A DNA stretch of 64,000 nt. Source: Gemmatimonadota bacterium (lineage in GTDB: Bacteria; Gemmatimonadota; Gemmatimonadetes; Longimicrobiales; Gaopeijiaceae). The stretch covers positions 1 to 64,000 of the forward strand of contig JAPPNN010000063.1 in the NCBI GenBank assembly GCA_028873815.1. The letters are read 5' to 3'. Made by a program: the position numbers and the translations under genes. Shown here one piece after another: positions 63,740 through 64,000 of this stretch (position 1 is the stretch's first letter; each line of letters opens with the position of its first letter). The notes under the pieces were generated by a model. It was not told where the DNA came from. It saw only the letters and a program-made list of their open reading frames with translations, and searched no databases.

Positions 63740-64000
63740 ATGGAGACGATGCCCGAGGACGGCCGAAAGGTCCTGGTCACCGGCGGGGCCGGTTTCATCG
63801 GGAGTCATGTCGCCGACGCCCATCTCGAGCGGGGCGATCGGGTCTGGATCGTCGACGATCTTTCTTCCGGCCGGCTGGATAACGTGCCGTCGGGAGCCGA
63901 GTTCCACCGGATGGACATCGCGGACCCCGAAGTGCGCGACCTGATTCGCGATGTCGGGTTCGATCTCGTCAATCACCACGCCGCCCAGATCGACGTGCGC
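63740..64000 (+). CDS. NAD-dependent sugar epimerase/dehydratase (partial, cut by window end)
   Basis: Only the first 87 codons are present. They read an extended-SDR N-terminus: VLVTGGAGFIGSHVADAHL (NAD-binding), WIVDDLSSGRLDNV, and a VNHHAAQIDVR segment near the window edge, as in UDP-glucose 4-epimerase-like proteins. The substrate cannot be told from this part. ATGs at 63740 and 63749 are both possible; the second has GGAG only 3 nt upstream. It starts 56 nt after rimI. Confidence 0.85.
   Translation, partial: METMPEDGRKVLVTGGAGFIGSHVADAHLERGDRVWIVDDLSSGRLDNVPSGAEFHRMDIADPEVRDLIRDVGFDLVNHHAAQIDVR

Overview
The window looks like chromosomal DNA of a high-GC, Gram-negative bacterium, most likely a member of Gemmatimonadota, possibly a marine or sponge-associated lineage. 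This is inference from gene content: LysW-type amino-acid biosynthesis, a BamD lipoprotein, a SusC/SusD pair, many lipoprotein beta-propellers, and zinc-ribbon forms of ribosomal proteins L36 and S4. No rRNA, tRNA, CRISPR array, IS element or origin was seen.

Region 1 (about 1-20.7 kb, all plus strand) is housekeeping. It starts with the end of the alpha ribosomal operon (rpmJ, rpsM, rpsK, rpsD, rpoA, rplQ). Next come a membrane-anchored hypothetical, two nucleotide-sugar dehydrogenases, a UDP-glucuronate decarboxylase, two TPR lipoproteins (the second BamD), nadD, secA, radC and a NagB-like/PIG-L deacetylase fusion. It closes with a compact LysW-dependent cluster (lysW, lysX/argX, argC/lysY, a class II glutamine amidotransferase, lysZ/argB, lysJ/argD). 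Most neighbours overlap by 4 nt or sit within 65 nt, so long co-transcription is likely.

Region 2 (20.7-49.97 kb) is accessory DNA. Its most striking content is a set of genes that look like sterol modification: a GPP34 domain fused to a cytochrome P450 (23.7-25.8 kb), an RND transporter (25.8-29.0 kb), a full-length ERG6-like sterol C-24 methyltransferase (29.0-30.0 kb), and, 8 kb away, a Neverland/KshA-type Rieske oxygenase beside a FAD amine-oxidase-like protein (37.7-40.3 kb). No squalene epoxidase or oxidosqualene cyclase is present here, so the enzymes may act on sterols made by genes elsewhere or taken from a host. The Rieske/FAD pair is bracketed by an intact COG1373-type ATPase and by a decayed ATPase pseudogene. 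Around it lie a VapBC-like pair whose toxin has lost two acidic residues, a hicB with only a remnant of hicA, and an intact-looking Phd/VapC pair. Several short AT-rich palindromic promoter/operator sites accompany these genes. The region also holds two six-hairpin glycosidases, tandem beta-propeller lipoproteins, a streptogramin-lyase-like propeller, a lipoprotein acetamidase/formamidase, and a SusD/SusC pair.

Region 3 (50.0-57.6 kb, minus strand) is one overlapping operon for carbohydrate uptake: a six-hairpin glycosidase, MalK-type ATPase, lipoprotein solute-binding protein, a MalF-type permease with an unusual 300-residue membrane-sensor-like N-terminal extension, and a MalG-type permease.

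Region 4 (57.6-64 kb, plus strand) is housekeeping again: rel (ppGpp synthetase/hydrolase), uvrB, tsaE, tsaB, rimI, and the start of an NAD-dependent sugar epimerase cut by the window edge.
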